DNA of 12,155 nucleotides from Bacteroidales bacterium (GTDB lineage: Bacteria > Bacteroidota > Bacteroidia > Bacteroidales > UBA932): positions 1 to 12,155 of the forward strand of contig JAILDI010000203.1 of assembly GCA_024689525.1 (NCBI GenBank). Reading direction: 5' to 3'. The notes under the pieces were generated by a model. The model made no database searches and had not been told where the DNA came from. It was given only the letters and a program-made list of their open reading frames with translations. Below, piece by piece: positions 1-6,799 of this stretch (within the stretch, counting starts at the first letter, position 1; each line of letters starts with the position of its first letter). A program made the translations under genes and the position numbers.

Positions 1-1206
1 ATGGGTATCGTGGCCGATAAATGGATCCAGGCACAGAAAACCCTTGCCATCTGCCACGGGCTTGCTGCCGTGTTCATGATAGCGCTTGGGCTATATGCTA
101 TGGGCAATGTGGAAGTGCTTGAAAGGGCGGCTCACGGAAGCGAAAAGGTAATCCACTACTATTCCACCCTGCCCAGTTTCAAATTCGGCATCTTCTACGT
201 GCTGTATCTCCTGAGTGTGGCATTCTACATGCCAACTATTGCCATTTCCAATTCCGTGGCGTACAAGTGCCTGGAGAACGAGGGCATGGACACGGTGAAG
301 GACTTCCCTCCCATCCGCGTATTCGGAACCATCGGCTTCATCTGCGCAATGCTCACGGTGAACTTCGTGCGCGACCCCAACTTCTTCCGTTTCCAGCACA
401 GCTACTGGCAGTTCTTCACCTCCGGCGTCCTGGGCATCCTGCTTTGCGCATACGCATTTACCCTGCCGGCGTGCCCCGTTAACAAGAAGGCCGACGAAGG
501 CACCATAATGGACAAACTGGGCCTATCCGCCTTCAAACTGTTCAAAGACCGCCAGTTCGCCATCTTCTTCATATTCTCCATGCTCCTGGGTGCATCCCTG
601 CAGATTACCAACGGGTATGCAAACATGTACATCTCCTCCTTCCGCATGAGCCACGATCCCGCAATCGCAGCCAGCTGGGGCGCTCAGAACGCCAACGCGC
701 TCATCTCCCTCAGCCAGGTAAGTGAAGTGCTGTGCATCCTGCTCATCCCGTTCTGCATGAAGAAATTCGGCATCAAGAAGGTGATGCTCATCGCCATGTT
801 CGCGTGGGTGTTCCGCTTCGGCTTCTTCGGTCTGGGCAACCCCGGCAGCGGCGTGTGGCTGTTCATCCTCAGCTGCATCGTGTACGGCGTGGCATTCGAC
901 TTCTTCAACATCTCCGGTTCCCTGTACGTGAACCAGAACACGGACAAGAGCATCCAGTCCAGCGCACAGGGTCTGTTCATGCTTATGACCAACGGCCTTG
1001 GCGCCTCCATCGGCACCTGGGCGGCCGGTAAGGTTGTCAACCACTACGTCATGGAGCCCATGCGCATCCTGCGCGAGAATCCCGCCGCGGACGTAGCCCA
1101 GCACTGGGACACCGCATGGTACATCTTCGCAGCTTACGCATTCATCGTCGGCTTCCTCTTCATGATTCTCTTCAAGGATCCGGAGAAACAGAAAAAAGCA
1201 GCATAG
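1..1206 (+). CDS. nupG: NupG-family nucleoside:H+ symporter (MFS), 5' end cut by window edge
   Basis: Inner-membrane permease that imports nucleosides with protons, a salvage function. The readable 401 residues begin at MGIVADKW, which matches an internal site about 58 residues into E. coli NupG (GIVADKW). The first Met is therefore almost certainly not the start, and the N-terminus lies left of the window. Family signatures: GMDTVKDFPPIRVFGTIGF near residues 95-113, IFFIFSMLLGASLQITNGY near 188-206, and VYGVAFDFFNISGSLYV near 296-312, each nearly identical to NupG. Roughly ten or eleven hydrophobic helices are visible. The loop after the first visible helix (about residues 36-56) is longer than in E. 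coli NupG. The gene ends just before an intrinsic terminator and has no obvious link to the pilus genes. Confidence 0.93.
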   Translation: MGIVADKWIQAQKTLAICHGLAAVFMIALGLYAMGNVEVLERAAHGSEKVIHYYSTLPSFKFGIFYVLYLLSVAFYMPTIAISNSVAYKCLENEGMDTVKDFPPIRVFGTIGFICAMLTVNFVRDPNFFRFQHSYWQFFTSGVLGILLCAYAFTLPACPVNKKADEGTIMDKLGLSAFKLFKDRQFAIFFIFSMLLGASLQITNGYANMYISSFRMSHDPAIAASWGAQNANALISLSQVSEVLCILLIPFCMKKFGIKKVMLIAMFAWVFRFGFFGLGNPGSGVWLFILSCIVYGVAFDFFNISGSLYVNQNTDKSIQSSAQGLFMLMTNGLGASIGTWAAGKVVNHYVMEPMRILRENPAADVAQHWDTAWYIFAAYAFIVGFLFMILFKDPEKQKKAA

Positions 1207-1225
1207 ACGCTACTCCAATATAATT

Positions 1226-1262
1226 AATCCGGTGTCATCGAAAGTTGGCACCGGATTTTTTA
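1226..1262 (+). terminator. Intrinsic terminator after nupG, possibly bidirectional
   Basis: A perfect 9-bp inverted repeat, AATCCGGTG (1226-1234) and CACCGGATT (1249-1257), encloses a 14-base loop and is followed by six T (1256-1261). It begins 19 bases after the nupG stop. The T-tract overlaps the stop codon of the convergent minus-strand gene (1260-1262). Read on the minus strand the stem is followed by an AT-rich stretch without a clean T run, so termination in that direction is possible but weaker. Confidence 0.85.
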
Positions 1263-1673
1263 TTGTTCATCTGCGACATCTTCTTCCGAGACTTCTTCCG
1301 GAACTTCAGGGATATATCGCAGGTCGGTGATCTTGCCTGGGCGGTCGTTGTAGCGGATGTTGTAGCAGCGGCATTCCAGGTCCCTCGAATGCTTACAGAA
1401 GGAGCTCACCACGGTACAGTCATATCCCATATCGGCAAGTTCCAGTTTGCCCATTGAATGGCACCCCAGGCCCAGGAGGTGCTCCAGGATGTCGTGGTTG
1501 CGCTCCAGGGTGTTGAATACCTTGAGCCGATAGCGCCGTATCTGCGCGCGCTTGGCATTGTGGTACTTGTTGCGGCAGTGGTCCGAGCAGAATTTGCGGT
1601 CGTATCTTCCGTAGCTGATGGTGTCGCCGCACTGAAGGCAGGTGCACTTGGTCTTGACAGTCTTGTATGGCAT
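1260..1673 (-). CDS. Small zinc-ribbon/treble-clef protein of unknown function
   Basis: A 137-residue protein I cannot assign to a named function. The start MPYKT at 1673 is chosen because a strong Shine-Dalgarno AGGAGGGA lies at 1688-1681, seven bases upstream; the frame extends 18 codons further upstream, but that would translate through this site. A four-Cys zinc-binding knuckle set is visible: C12-x2-C15, then C29-x3-C33 in the context RKFCSDHCRNKYHN, as in short zinc ribbons that bind nucleic acid or recruit proteins. It is followed by a very basic helix (about 41-50) and a predicted helical stretch (51-70). The second half holds five more Cys (71, 86, 93, 101, 103) and ends in an acidic tail (122-137). 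No signal peptide, so cytoplasmic. It is divergent from the SSB-pilus operon, so a regulatory role is possible but unproven. Real gene: high confidence; function: unknown. Confidence 0.8.
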   Translation of the reverse strand: MPYKTVKTKCTCLQCGDTISYGRYDRKFCSDHCRNKYHNAKRAQIRRYRLKVFNTLERNHDILEHLLGLGCHSMGKLELADMGYDCTVVSSFCKHSRDLECRCYNIRYNDRPGKITDLRYIPEVPEEVSEEDVADEQ

Positions 1674-1697
1674 AGGTCGATCCCTCCTAAATCGGCC

Positions 1698-1728
1698 CAA
1701 ATATGCAAAGCGAAATCGACATTTCAAA
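1698..1728 (-). promoter_or_regulatory. Candidate Bacteroidetes-type promoter for the zinc-ribbon gene
   Basis: Read on the minus strand, TTTG (1728-1725) is separated by exactly 19 bases from CATATTTG (1705-1698), seven of eight matches to the Bacteroidetes -7 box TAnnTTTG. Transcription would start about five bases downstream, giving a leader of roughly 20 bases that just includes the Shine-Dalgarno at 1688-1681. Inferred from spacing and motif only. Confidence 0.4.
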
Positions 1729-1897
1729 GGAAAATAGCCTCCTGACCATCAATTATTTACGTTTCTTAATAATGTTTAAAAAAATTGTTTGTAAAGAATT
1801 ATTTTTAATTTTTCCGTTTTTTAATTCACGGGCAGTAAAGAAACATTAAATCGACATAAAAAACATAAAAATCTAACCCCCCGAGGCCCATTTCGCC

Positions 1898-1927
1898 TTG
1901 ACGGGAGAAGGAAAGTGCGTTCCTTTG
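1898..1927 (+). promoter_or_regulatory. Candidate promoter for the SSB-pilus operon
   Basis: TTG (1898-1900), 19 bases, then TTCCTTTG (1920-1927), seven of eight matches to TAnnTTTG. It would give a leader of about 70 bases before the SSB start at 2005. The -7 box is also the right arm of a 6-bp inverted repeat (1908-1925). An alternative start in the AT-rich core (TTG 1785-1787, TAATTTTT 1806-1813) fits less well. Motif-based inference only. Confidence 0.35.
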
Positions 1928-1953
1928 CATCAGCCGGACCGGCAGGCTTGCCG
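1908..1953 (+). promoter_or_regulatory. Two short hairpins in the operon leader/promoter
   Basis: First: AAGGAA (1908-1913), loop AGTGCG, TTCCTT (1920-1925), a perfect 6-bp stem that overlaps the candidate -7 box. Second: CGGCA (1940-1944), loop GGCT, TGCCG (1949-1953), a 5-bp GC-rich stem that would lie in the 5' leader. The first could be an operator for a dimeric regulator; the second could stabilise or occlude the leader. No T-run follows either one, so neither is a terminator. The roles are inferred. Confidence 0.35.
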
Positions 1954-2004
1954 ACTCGAGACGGGCCGCCGCCGGCAATCTGTTCAACCTTTAACTTATA
2001 TGCG

Positions 2005-2370
2005 ATGGAATACATCAACAAAATCGAACTCAGGGGCCGCGTCGGCAGAAGCGATGTCCAGGACTACGGCTCAAGCAGACTCTGCAAATTTTCCCTGGCT
2101 ATCGACTACAGCTACAGGGACCGCGCGGGGAATCCCTGCATCGACACAATGTGGTTCAACATCTCGCTATGGGACTCCAAGGACGCGATGGACTTCAGCG
2201 AAATCACGAAAGGCGCCATCGTCCACGTATTCGGGCGTGCGCGACCTTATAAGTATGCCGATGCCGACGGACAGGAGCGCACCAGCTGGGATGTCCAGGC
2301 CAAACGCTTCAAGATCTGCCATCTCACCGAAGACGACGACCAGCTTCTTCCCCAGAGCAATCTAATGTAG
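2005..2370 (+). CDS. ssb: Short SSB-like single-stranded DNA-binding protein (OB fold)
   Basis: 121 residues. The start MEYINKIELRGRVG is the usual SSB opening strand; the frame stays open to a GTG at 1915, but the 30 extra residues look non-SSB and Pro/Gly-rich, so 2005 is preferred. SSB features follow in order: CKFSLAIDYSYRD (27-39), MWFNISLWDSKDA (49-61), KGAIVHVFGRARPYKYADA (69-87), and DGQERTSWDVQAKRFKI (88-104). Canonical SSBs are about 150-180 residues and end in an acidic DDDIPF-like tip that recruits partners; this one stops at about residue 121 with a small acidic patch (EDDD, 109-112) and a neutral tail, so it resembles accessory or mobile-element-type SSBs rather than the housekeeping copy. 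No Shine-Dalgarno. Only seven bases separate it from the DUF3575 gene, so it heads the pilus operon, an unexpected partner. Confidence 0.88.
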   Translation: MEYINKIELRGRVGRSDVQDYGSSRLCKFSLAIDYSYRDRAGNPCIDTMWFNISLWDSKDAMDFSEITKGAIVHVFGRARPYKYADADGQERTSWDVQAKRFKICHLTEDDDQLLPQSNLM

Positions 2371-2377
2371 AAGGCCG

Positions 2378-2932
2378 ATGAAAAAGCTCCTCTTAGCCGC
2401 TTTGCTGGCGGCATCGCTGTCGCCGGCGGCAAAGGCCCAGCGCCTGTCGGTGGGCACCAACTGCGTGGACTGGCTCACGCTTGGGACGATGAACGCGGAA
2501 GCATCCGTGTCCGTGGCCCGCAAGGTTACCATCCACGCAGGCGGCGAACTCAACCCCTGGACCTTCAACGCGGGCAATCAGGACACGCAGGCGCAGCTGC
2601 GCTCGGCAAGTTGCTGGGCAGGCGCACGCTGGTGGCCCTGGCACGTGTATTCCGGCTGGTGGGTTGGAGGCGATGGACGCTACAGCGCCTACAATTCCGG
2701 CGGCCTCAGAGGGCGCGAGACCGAAGAAGGCGACGCCTTCGGAGGCGGCATTTACGGGGGCTACGCCATTATGCTCACGGACAAGTGGAACCTGGATATG
2801 GGCATCGGCGCCTGGGGCGGATATACCCGCTACACGCGCTACGCCTGCCCCCTGTGCGGCGTGACCCTTGAGCAGGGCGGTAAATCATTCATCCTGCCGG
2901 ACGCCCGGCTGGCACTGCAACTGATATTCTAG
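2378..2932 (+). CDS. DUF3575-type outer-membrane protein of a fimbrial locus
   Basis: 184 residues with a type I signal peptide (MKKLLLAALL... AKA|QRL, cut after about residue 20) and a predicted small beta-barrel body. The aromatic stretch ARWWPWHVYSGWWVGGDG (83-100) followed by YNSGGL (105-110), the glycine-rich strand FGGGIYGGYAI (121-131), and the closing CPLCG (157-161) then LPDARLALQLIF fit the layout I know for DUF3575 proteins, which habitually sit at the head of Bacteroidales fimbrial operons. The CxxC near the end is part of that family pattern, not an oddity. Its start lies 7 bases after the ssb stop, with AGAAGG overlapping that stop as a weak ribosome site, and the next gene begins 2 bases after its end. 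It probably acts in the outer membrane to support pilus anchoring or assembly; the molecular function of the family is not settled. Confidence 0.8.
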   Translation: MKKLLLAALLAASLSPAAKAQRLSVGTNCVDWLTLGTMNAEASVSVARKVTIHAGGELNPWTFNAGNQDTQAQLRSASCWAGARWWPWHVYSGWWVGGDGRYSAYNSGGLRGRETEEGDAFGGGIYGGYAIMLTDKWNLDMGIGAWGGYTRYTRYACPLCGVTLEQGGKSFILPDARLALQLIF

Positions 2933-2934
2933 AG

Positions 2935-4905
2935 ATGAACAAGAGCACATTTGTCATAACGCTTTTAATTGTGCTGATGCTCCTCGGCTGCGGAGCGCCG
3001 AAGAAAATCGACGTCATCCGCAGCGGGGAGATAGGCGCCACCCTGGCCATCTCAGGGGCGGAGAAGGCGGAAGAACGCCGCATCATCGCCTCCAAGAGGG
3101 ACAGCATAATGGTTCACGACGACGAACGCGGCGAACTGTACGTTATGCACGCCGTGGCCGAGGAAGAGAGCGGAGAGATGGTGGCTACCGACGTCCTGGA
3201 CGCCGCGGTGGTCACTGCATACTTCCGCAATGTGGCCGAGCGCCACGGCAAGATCGACATACGTTTCGACGTCATCGTCCCAAAGAGCATGCAGGACACG
3301 AAATGGCAATTGCGCTTCTTCCCGGATATGTTCATAATGCAGGACTCCATCCGCCTGGAAACCGTCATCATCACCGGAGCCGGATACCGCAAGGCCCAGC
3401 TGCGGGGATATGAGCAGTACGACAGATTTCTAAGGACAATAATATCTGACACGACCAAATTCATAGACCTGAGAAACCTGGAGCTGTTCATCAAGCGCAA
3501 CATTCCCGAAGTGTACAAGTACAAGAACGACACCACCTGCGTCTCGGATGAAGTATTCCATTCATACTACGGCGTCACCGAGCAGCAGGCCATCGAGCAC
3601 TACACCAATATCTTTGCGCGCCGAATGAACGACCGCCGCCGTGAGCGCAGGGACAGGATGTATGCCCGGTACGTGAAAGTACCCATCGTCACGGAGGGAA
3701 TCAGGCTGGATACGGTTATCCAGGCTTTGGACGGAGACTTCATCTATCAGTATACGCAGGTGGTGAACACACGCCCCGGGCTGCGTAAAATCGACATAGT
3801 GCTATCCGGCGACATCTATGAGAGCGACCATAAACTCTACTCGATGGCGCCCACCCCTCCCCTTTCCTTCTACGTGAGCTCCCTGTCCAGTTTCACGGAC
3901 AACACGGAACGCTACCTTACCCGCGTGGTGGAAAGGCGGGCGGCTGCCAATACGTCCTGCTACGTGGACTTCGCCATCGGCAAGTTCCAGGTGGATCCGT
4001 CGCTGGGCAACAACGCCCGCGAACTGGGACGCATACGCGGCAACATATTCGAGCTGATGAACAACCGCACATTCGACCTGGATTCCATAGTAATCTCCGC
4101 CTCTGCAAGTCCGGACGGGAAGGAGAGCGCCAACAGGCTCCTGGCCCAGAAAAGGGCGGCGTCGGTGGCCGAATATATGGACGGCAACATCCGCCGGTAT
4201 CGGGATTCGCTTATGCGCGAGCAGGGCTTAACCATAAATGTGGCCGGGGAGGAATTCGAGCGGGAAGAAATCCCGTCGATCCGCTTCCTGTCGCGCTCCA
4301 ACGGGGAAAACTGGTCGATGCTGTCGTACCTGGTGGACAGGGACACGGTAATGAGCGAAGCCTCCAAGCGCAACTACATCGACTGCCTGGAGATATCCAA
4401 TCTGGACGAGCGGGAAAGGCGGATGCAGGGCTCTTCCTATTATAATTATATGAAGCAGAACCTGTATCCCAGGCTCCGCACCGTGAGGTTCGACTTCTAC
4501 CTTCACAGGAAGGGAATGGTCCGCGACACCATTCACACTACAGAACTGGACACAACTTATATGAAGGGCGTGGAAGCCCTGCGGGACAGGGACTACAAAA
4601 AGGCCCTGGAATATCTCAGGGAATACCAGGACTTCAATACGGCCATTGCGTACGTCTCGCTGGACTACAATGCCTCAGCGATGGCAATCCTGCAGGAGCT
4701 GGAAAGAACTCCCCGGGTGAACTATATGCTGGCGGTGCTGTATGCCCGAAAGGACGATGACGCCAAAGCCGTGCAATGCTATCTGGACGCCTGCAAGGCG
4801 GAGCCCTCGTACGTATTCCGAGGCAAGCTGGACCCGGAAATATATGTCCTTATCCAGCGCTACGGCCTTAACAGGGCCGATGACGAAGACGACTATAATC
4901 TTTAA
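2935..4905 (+). CDS. OmpA-like / TPR lipoprotein of the fimbrial operon
   Basis: 656 residues. Lipoprotein signal with lipobox LLGC (Cys19). Residues about 80-330 form a beta-rich region I cannot assign, with two similar stretches (around 100-150 and 250-315), suggesting an internal repeat. Residues about 342-520 are an OmpA-like domain: YVDFAIGKFQVDP (343-355), ASPDG (391-395), and the OmpA signature N400-x2-L-x3-R407-A-x2-V411-x2-Y414, then FLSRSNGENW (451-460), also common in these proteins. Residues about 541-646 form TPR-like helices (YMKGVEALRDRDYKKALEYL; MLAVLYARKDDDAKAVQCYL). The match to lipoproteins that follow DUF3575 genes in Bacteroides fimbrial loci is good. It likely tethers the pilus machinery to peptidoglycan through the OmpA domain while the TPRs bind partners. 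It overlaps the general role of DUF3868/FimC-like OmpA proteins, but I do not see the DUF3868 N-terminus. Confidence 0.8.
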   Translation: MNKSTFVITLLIVLMLLGCGAPKKIDVIRSGEIGATLAISGAEKAEERRIIASKRDSIMVHDDERGELYVMHAVAEEESGEMVATDVLDAAVVTAYFRNVAERHGKIDIRFDVIVPKSMQDTKWQLRFFPDMFIMQDSIRLETVIITGAGYRKAQLRGYEQYDRFLRTIISDTTKFIDLRNLELFIKRNIPEVYKYKNDTTCVSDEVFHSYYGVTEQQAIEHYTNIFARRMNDRRRERRDRMYARYVKVPIVTEGIRLDTVIQALDGDFIYQYTQVVNTRPGLRKIDIVLSGDIYESDHKLYSMAPTPPLSFYVSSLSSFTDNTERYLTRVVERRAAANTSCYVDFAIGKFQVDPSLGNNARELGRIRGNIFELMNNRTFDLDSIVISASASPDGKESANRLLAQKRAASVAEYMDGNIRRYRDSLMREQGLTINVAGEEFEREEIPSIRFLSRSNGENWSMLSYLVDRDTVMSEASKRNYIDCLEISNLDERERRMQGSSYYNYMKQNLYPRLRTVRFDFYLHRKGMVRDTIHTTELDTTYMKGVEALRDRDYKKALEYLREYQDFNTAIAYVSLDYNASAMAILQELERTPRVNYMLAVLYARKDDDAKAVQCYLDACKAEPSYVFRGKLDPEIYVLIQRYGLNRADDEDDYNL

Positions 4906-4916
4906 ACCATAATACA

Positions 4917-5978
4917 ATGAAAAAACACTTTCTGATTTATGCTGCAGCCGCACTTGCGGCGCTGGCATCCTGCAACAAACAGCCCGTGGAAAAGGCTGCT
5001 GCGCAAAGCGCGACTCTTGATGTGTGTATCTCTGCAAGCGCACCCACCAAGGCAACTACTGTTTCAGAGGGCGACGAGGCCGCCGTGGCCAGGATCGAGG
5101 TCCTGGTGTTCAACGAGAGCGGCGGCCTTGACGCCTACCAGCTGTACGACGGGAGCAACCACAAGGTCACCGGAATCACGTCCACAACCGGAAGCAAGAC
5201 CGTGGCAGCCGTGGTGAACGCCCCTGACGGCTCCGGAGTTTCCGGAGTTACCGACCTTACGGCCCTGCGCGCCCTCACTTCACGCTTCAAGGCCGACAAC
5301 GACCCGGACCACTTCGTAATGTACGGCGAAACAGCGGCCGTCCTTACGGCATCCGGCACCAACCAGGTAACCGTAGAGGTAAGCCGACTGGCCGCCAGAA
5401 TCCGTATCGACAAGATAACCCGCTCGCTGGGGAATGGCGGTCTTGCCTCCCTCTCAGCAGGCGATTTCGAGATCGTTCGATTCTACCTTATCAATGTGGC
5501 CGATGACGTAAACTTCGGCTCCGTTGTCTCCCCTGTCGCAAACGCCTATTGGCTCACCGACGACAGCGTCCTTCCCGGCGCATCTGTCGATATCGACAAG
5601 GACGCCCTGGTGTATTCCGCCGCCGTCACAACCGGCGATGCGAACAAGCTCGCGCAGAACGGCAGCTACGAAAACGTGCACAGGCTATATGCTTATCCCA
5701 ATGCATCTTCCACACAGAAAACGAAACTGGTGGTTGAGATAAAGATCGACGGGGAATTCTACACTTTCCCCATCGCCATCGACACTATAGAATCCAACAA
5801 TTCCTACGAGATCCGAAAGCTCACGATTAGCCGTCTGGGCAACTGGTCGGACGGCGACGACGTCATCGACACGAATGAATCCACCGAGCCCATCGTAACC
5901 ACTCAGTTCGACTGCGAGATTGAAGTGCTGCCCTGGAATCTTGTTCTGCTGGGCGACGAAGGAAACATCACCATCTGA
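4917..5978 (+). CDS. FimA/Mfa1-like fimbrillin, probable pilus stalk subunit
   Basis: 353-residue type V pilin precursor. Lipobox LASC (Cys19). The segment LDVCISASAPTK45|ATTVSEGDE then VARIEVLVFN lines up with P. gingivalis FimA around its processing site (TSNSNR46|AFGVGDDE...VAKLTVMVYN), with Lys in place of Arg. The mid-protein fimbrillin signature VEVSRLAARIRIDKI spans 153-167. The C-terminus has FDCEIEVLPW340 followed by 13 residues, the expected donor strand for the next subunit. As the first pilin, directly before the FimB/Mfa2-like gene, it is the best candidate for the major stalk. It would be exported as a lipoprotein, cut at K45, and polymerised on the surface. 11 bases separate it from the gene before and one base from the gene after. 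Paralogous to the product of 8496-9443. Confidence 0.85.
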   Translation: MKKHFLIYAAAALAALASCNKQPVEKAAAQSATLDVCISASAPTKATTVSEGDEAAVARIEVLVFNESGGLDAYQLYDGSNHKVTGITSTTGSKTVAAVVNAPDGSGVSGVTDLTALRALTSRFKADNDPDHFVMYGETAAVLTASGTNQVTVEVSRLAARIRIDKITRSLGNGGLASLSAGDFEIVRFYLINVADDVNFGSVVSPVANAYWLTDDSVLPGASVDIDKDALVYSAAVTTGDANKLAQNGSYENVHRLYAYPNASSTQKTKLVVEIKIDGEFYTFPIAIDTIESNNSYEIRKLTISRLGNWSDGDDVIDTNESTEPIVTTQFDCEIEVLPWNLVLLGDEGNITI

Positions 5979-5979
5979 T

Positions 5980-6798
5980 ATGAAGTATCTGATTCCCATT
6001 GCGGCGGCCGCCCTGCTGGCCGCGTCCTGCCACCGCCTGGTATTCGAGGACCGGGGCAAATGCCCTTCGTTCGTCTTCTTCCGGGTTGAGGATGCGAACG
6101 GGGTTCCGGTGAGCGAAGAGCTGCGGCTGGAAATCCGCGAAACCTCCGGCATGGAAATGCTCGCATCGGACAATGTGCCGATGGGCAGGATGGACGGGCG
6201 CGACTATTTCCTGCAGGTGCGCAAGTGCCCGGAAATATCGGCCACCGGAACGGCGGGGATCAAGGCGGCGGTGTGCGCCGGAAGGATGTGCACCGTAGCT
6301 CCGGGCACACAATGGGATCCGGTTTACAGGTTCTCTTACTCCGGCAGTGCAATGGGCGGGGAAACCCTCGTGCCTGTTCGTATGAAGAAGGAGCACTCCA
6401 ACATATGCGTGCGCTTCCGTTCCGATGAAGGCATATTCCCCTACACAGTTGCCGCCAAGGGCAACACCTGCGGGATGGACCTTGTGAGCGGAAGTCCCCT
6501 TGCGGGGCCGTACAACTGCAGCCCTGCGGAGGAGGAGCCGGGAGTATTCCGCTTCACTGTTCCGCGCCAGGCCGACCATAGCCTGGCCCTGGAGCTTACG
6601 GCGAAACCCGGCGTGAGCATCGAGTACGGCCCGGTTGACGAGATTGTACTCTGGCGGGCGCTGGAGATGATAAGCGGCTTCAGCTGGGAGCTGGAGAACC
6701 TCCCGGACATCGACATAGACATTGATTATGTGAGGTCCCAGATGACGGTTGTAGTGAACGACTGGGAAATGGCTTCGAGCGTAGAAATTACTATTTAG
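5980..6798 (+). CDS. FimB/Mfa2-like fimbrial anchor subunit
   Basis: 272 residues. The start at 5980 is set by the signal peptide MKYLIPIAAAALLAASC17 and lies one base after the preceding stop; the frame is open further upstream inside the preceding gene, but that part is not signal-like. The short mature N-terminus FEDRGKCPSFVFFRVED (22-38) is typical of the FimB/Mfa2 family (PF08842), whose members cap the pilus base and stay lipid-anchored. Consistent with this, there is no Thr-Lys-Ala type cut site after the lipobox, unlike the neighbouring pilins. A second-domain strand is visible at VPVRMKKEHSNICVRFRSD (131-149). The C-terminus TVVVNDW262 plus 10 residues matches the other subunits. Eight Cys besides the lipobox is a lot for a surface protein. 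Role by homology: anchoring and length control of the pilus. Confidence 0.82.
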   Translation: MKYLIPIAAAALLAASCHRLVFEDRGKCPSFVFFRVEDANGVPVSEELRLEIRETSGMEMLASDNVPMGRMDGRDYFLQVRKCPEISATGTAGIKAAVCAGRMCTVAPGTQWDPVYRFSYSGSAMGGETLVPVRMKKEHSNICVRFRSDEGIFPYTVAAKGNTCGMDLVSGSPLAGPYNCSPAEEEPGVFRFTVPRQADHSLALELTAKPGVSIEYGPVDEIVLWRALEMISGFSWELENLPDIDIDIDYVRSQMTVVVNDWEMASSVEITI

Positions 6799-6799
6799 A

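Larger units (their letters stand above)
1674..2004. other. Divergent intergenic region with AT-rich core
   Basis: 331 bases between the minus-strand zinc-ribbon gene and the plus-strand SSB-like gene. No credible coding sequence. Bases 1751-1870 contain only 23 G/C in 120, against well over half G/C in the flanking genes. Within it are A and T tracts and a 9-bp tandem repeat of CATAAAAAA/CATAAAAAT (1855-1872). A further weak plus-strand promoter-like pair is TTG at 1785-1787 and TAATTTTT at 1806-1813 (18-base spacer). From about 1875 the sequence turns abruptly GC-rich and includes two short hairpins. I found no long inverted repeats of the type that flank invertible promoters. Confidence 0.7.

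Noticed and set aside
523..1104. 193-codon open frame on the minus strand inside nupG
   Set aside because: His/Glu/Asp-rich product without domain features, overlapping a strongly conserved transporter gene.
1458..1745. 95-codon plus-strand frame opposite the zinc-ribbon gene
   Set aside because: The minus-strand frame has a Shine-Dalgarno and a Cys zinc motif; the plus-strand product is low-complexity Val/Ala-rich and has no start signals.
1761..1847. Inverted repeats GTTTCTT/AAGAAAC and AATGTTT/AAACATT flanking the AT-rich island, as possible recombinase sites for promoter inversion
   Set aside because: Only 7 bp, in an extremely AT-rich stretch where such matches are expected by chance; no longer arms and no recombinase gene in the window.
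1915..2004. GTG at 1915 as the start of the SSB-like protein
   Set aside because: It would add 30 Pro/Gly-rich residues before the standard SSB opening MEYINKIELRG, and the segment overlaps the candidate promoter and leader hairpins.
2846..2860. CPLCG in the DUF3575-type protein as an unusual metal or redox site
   Set aside because: A C-x2-C at this place near the C-terminus is, as far as I recall, usual for the DUF3575 family, so it is not specific to this locus.
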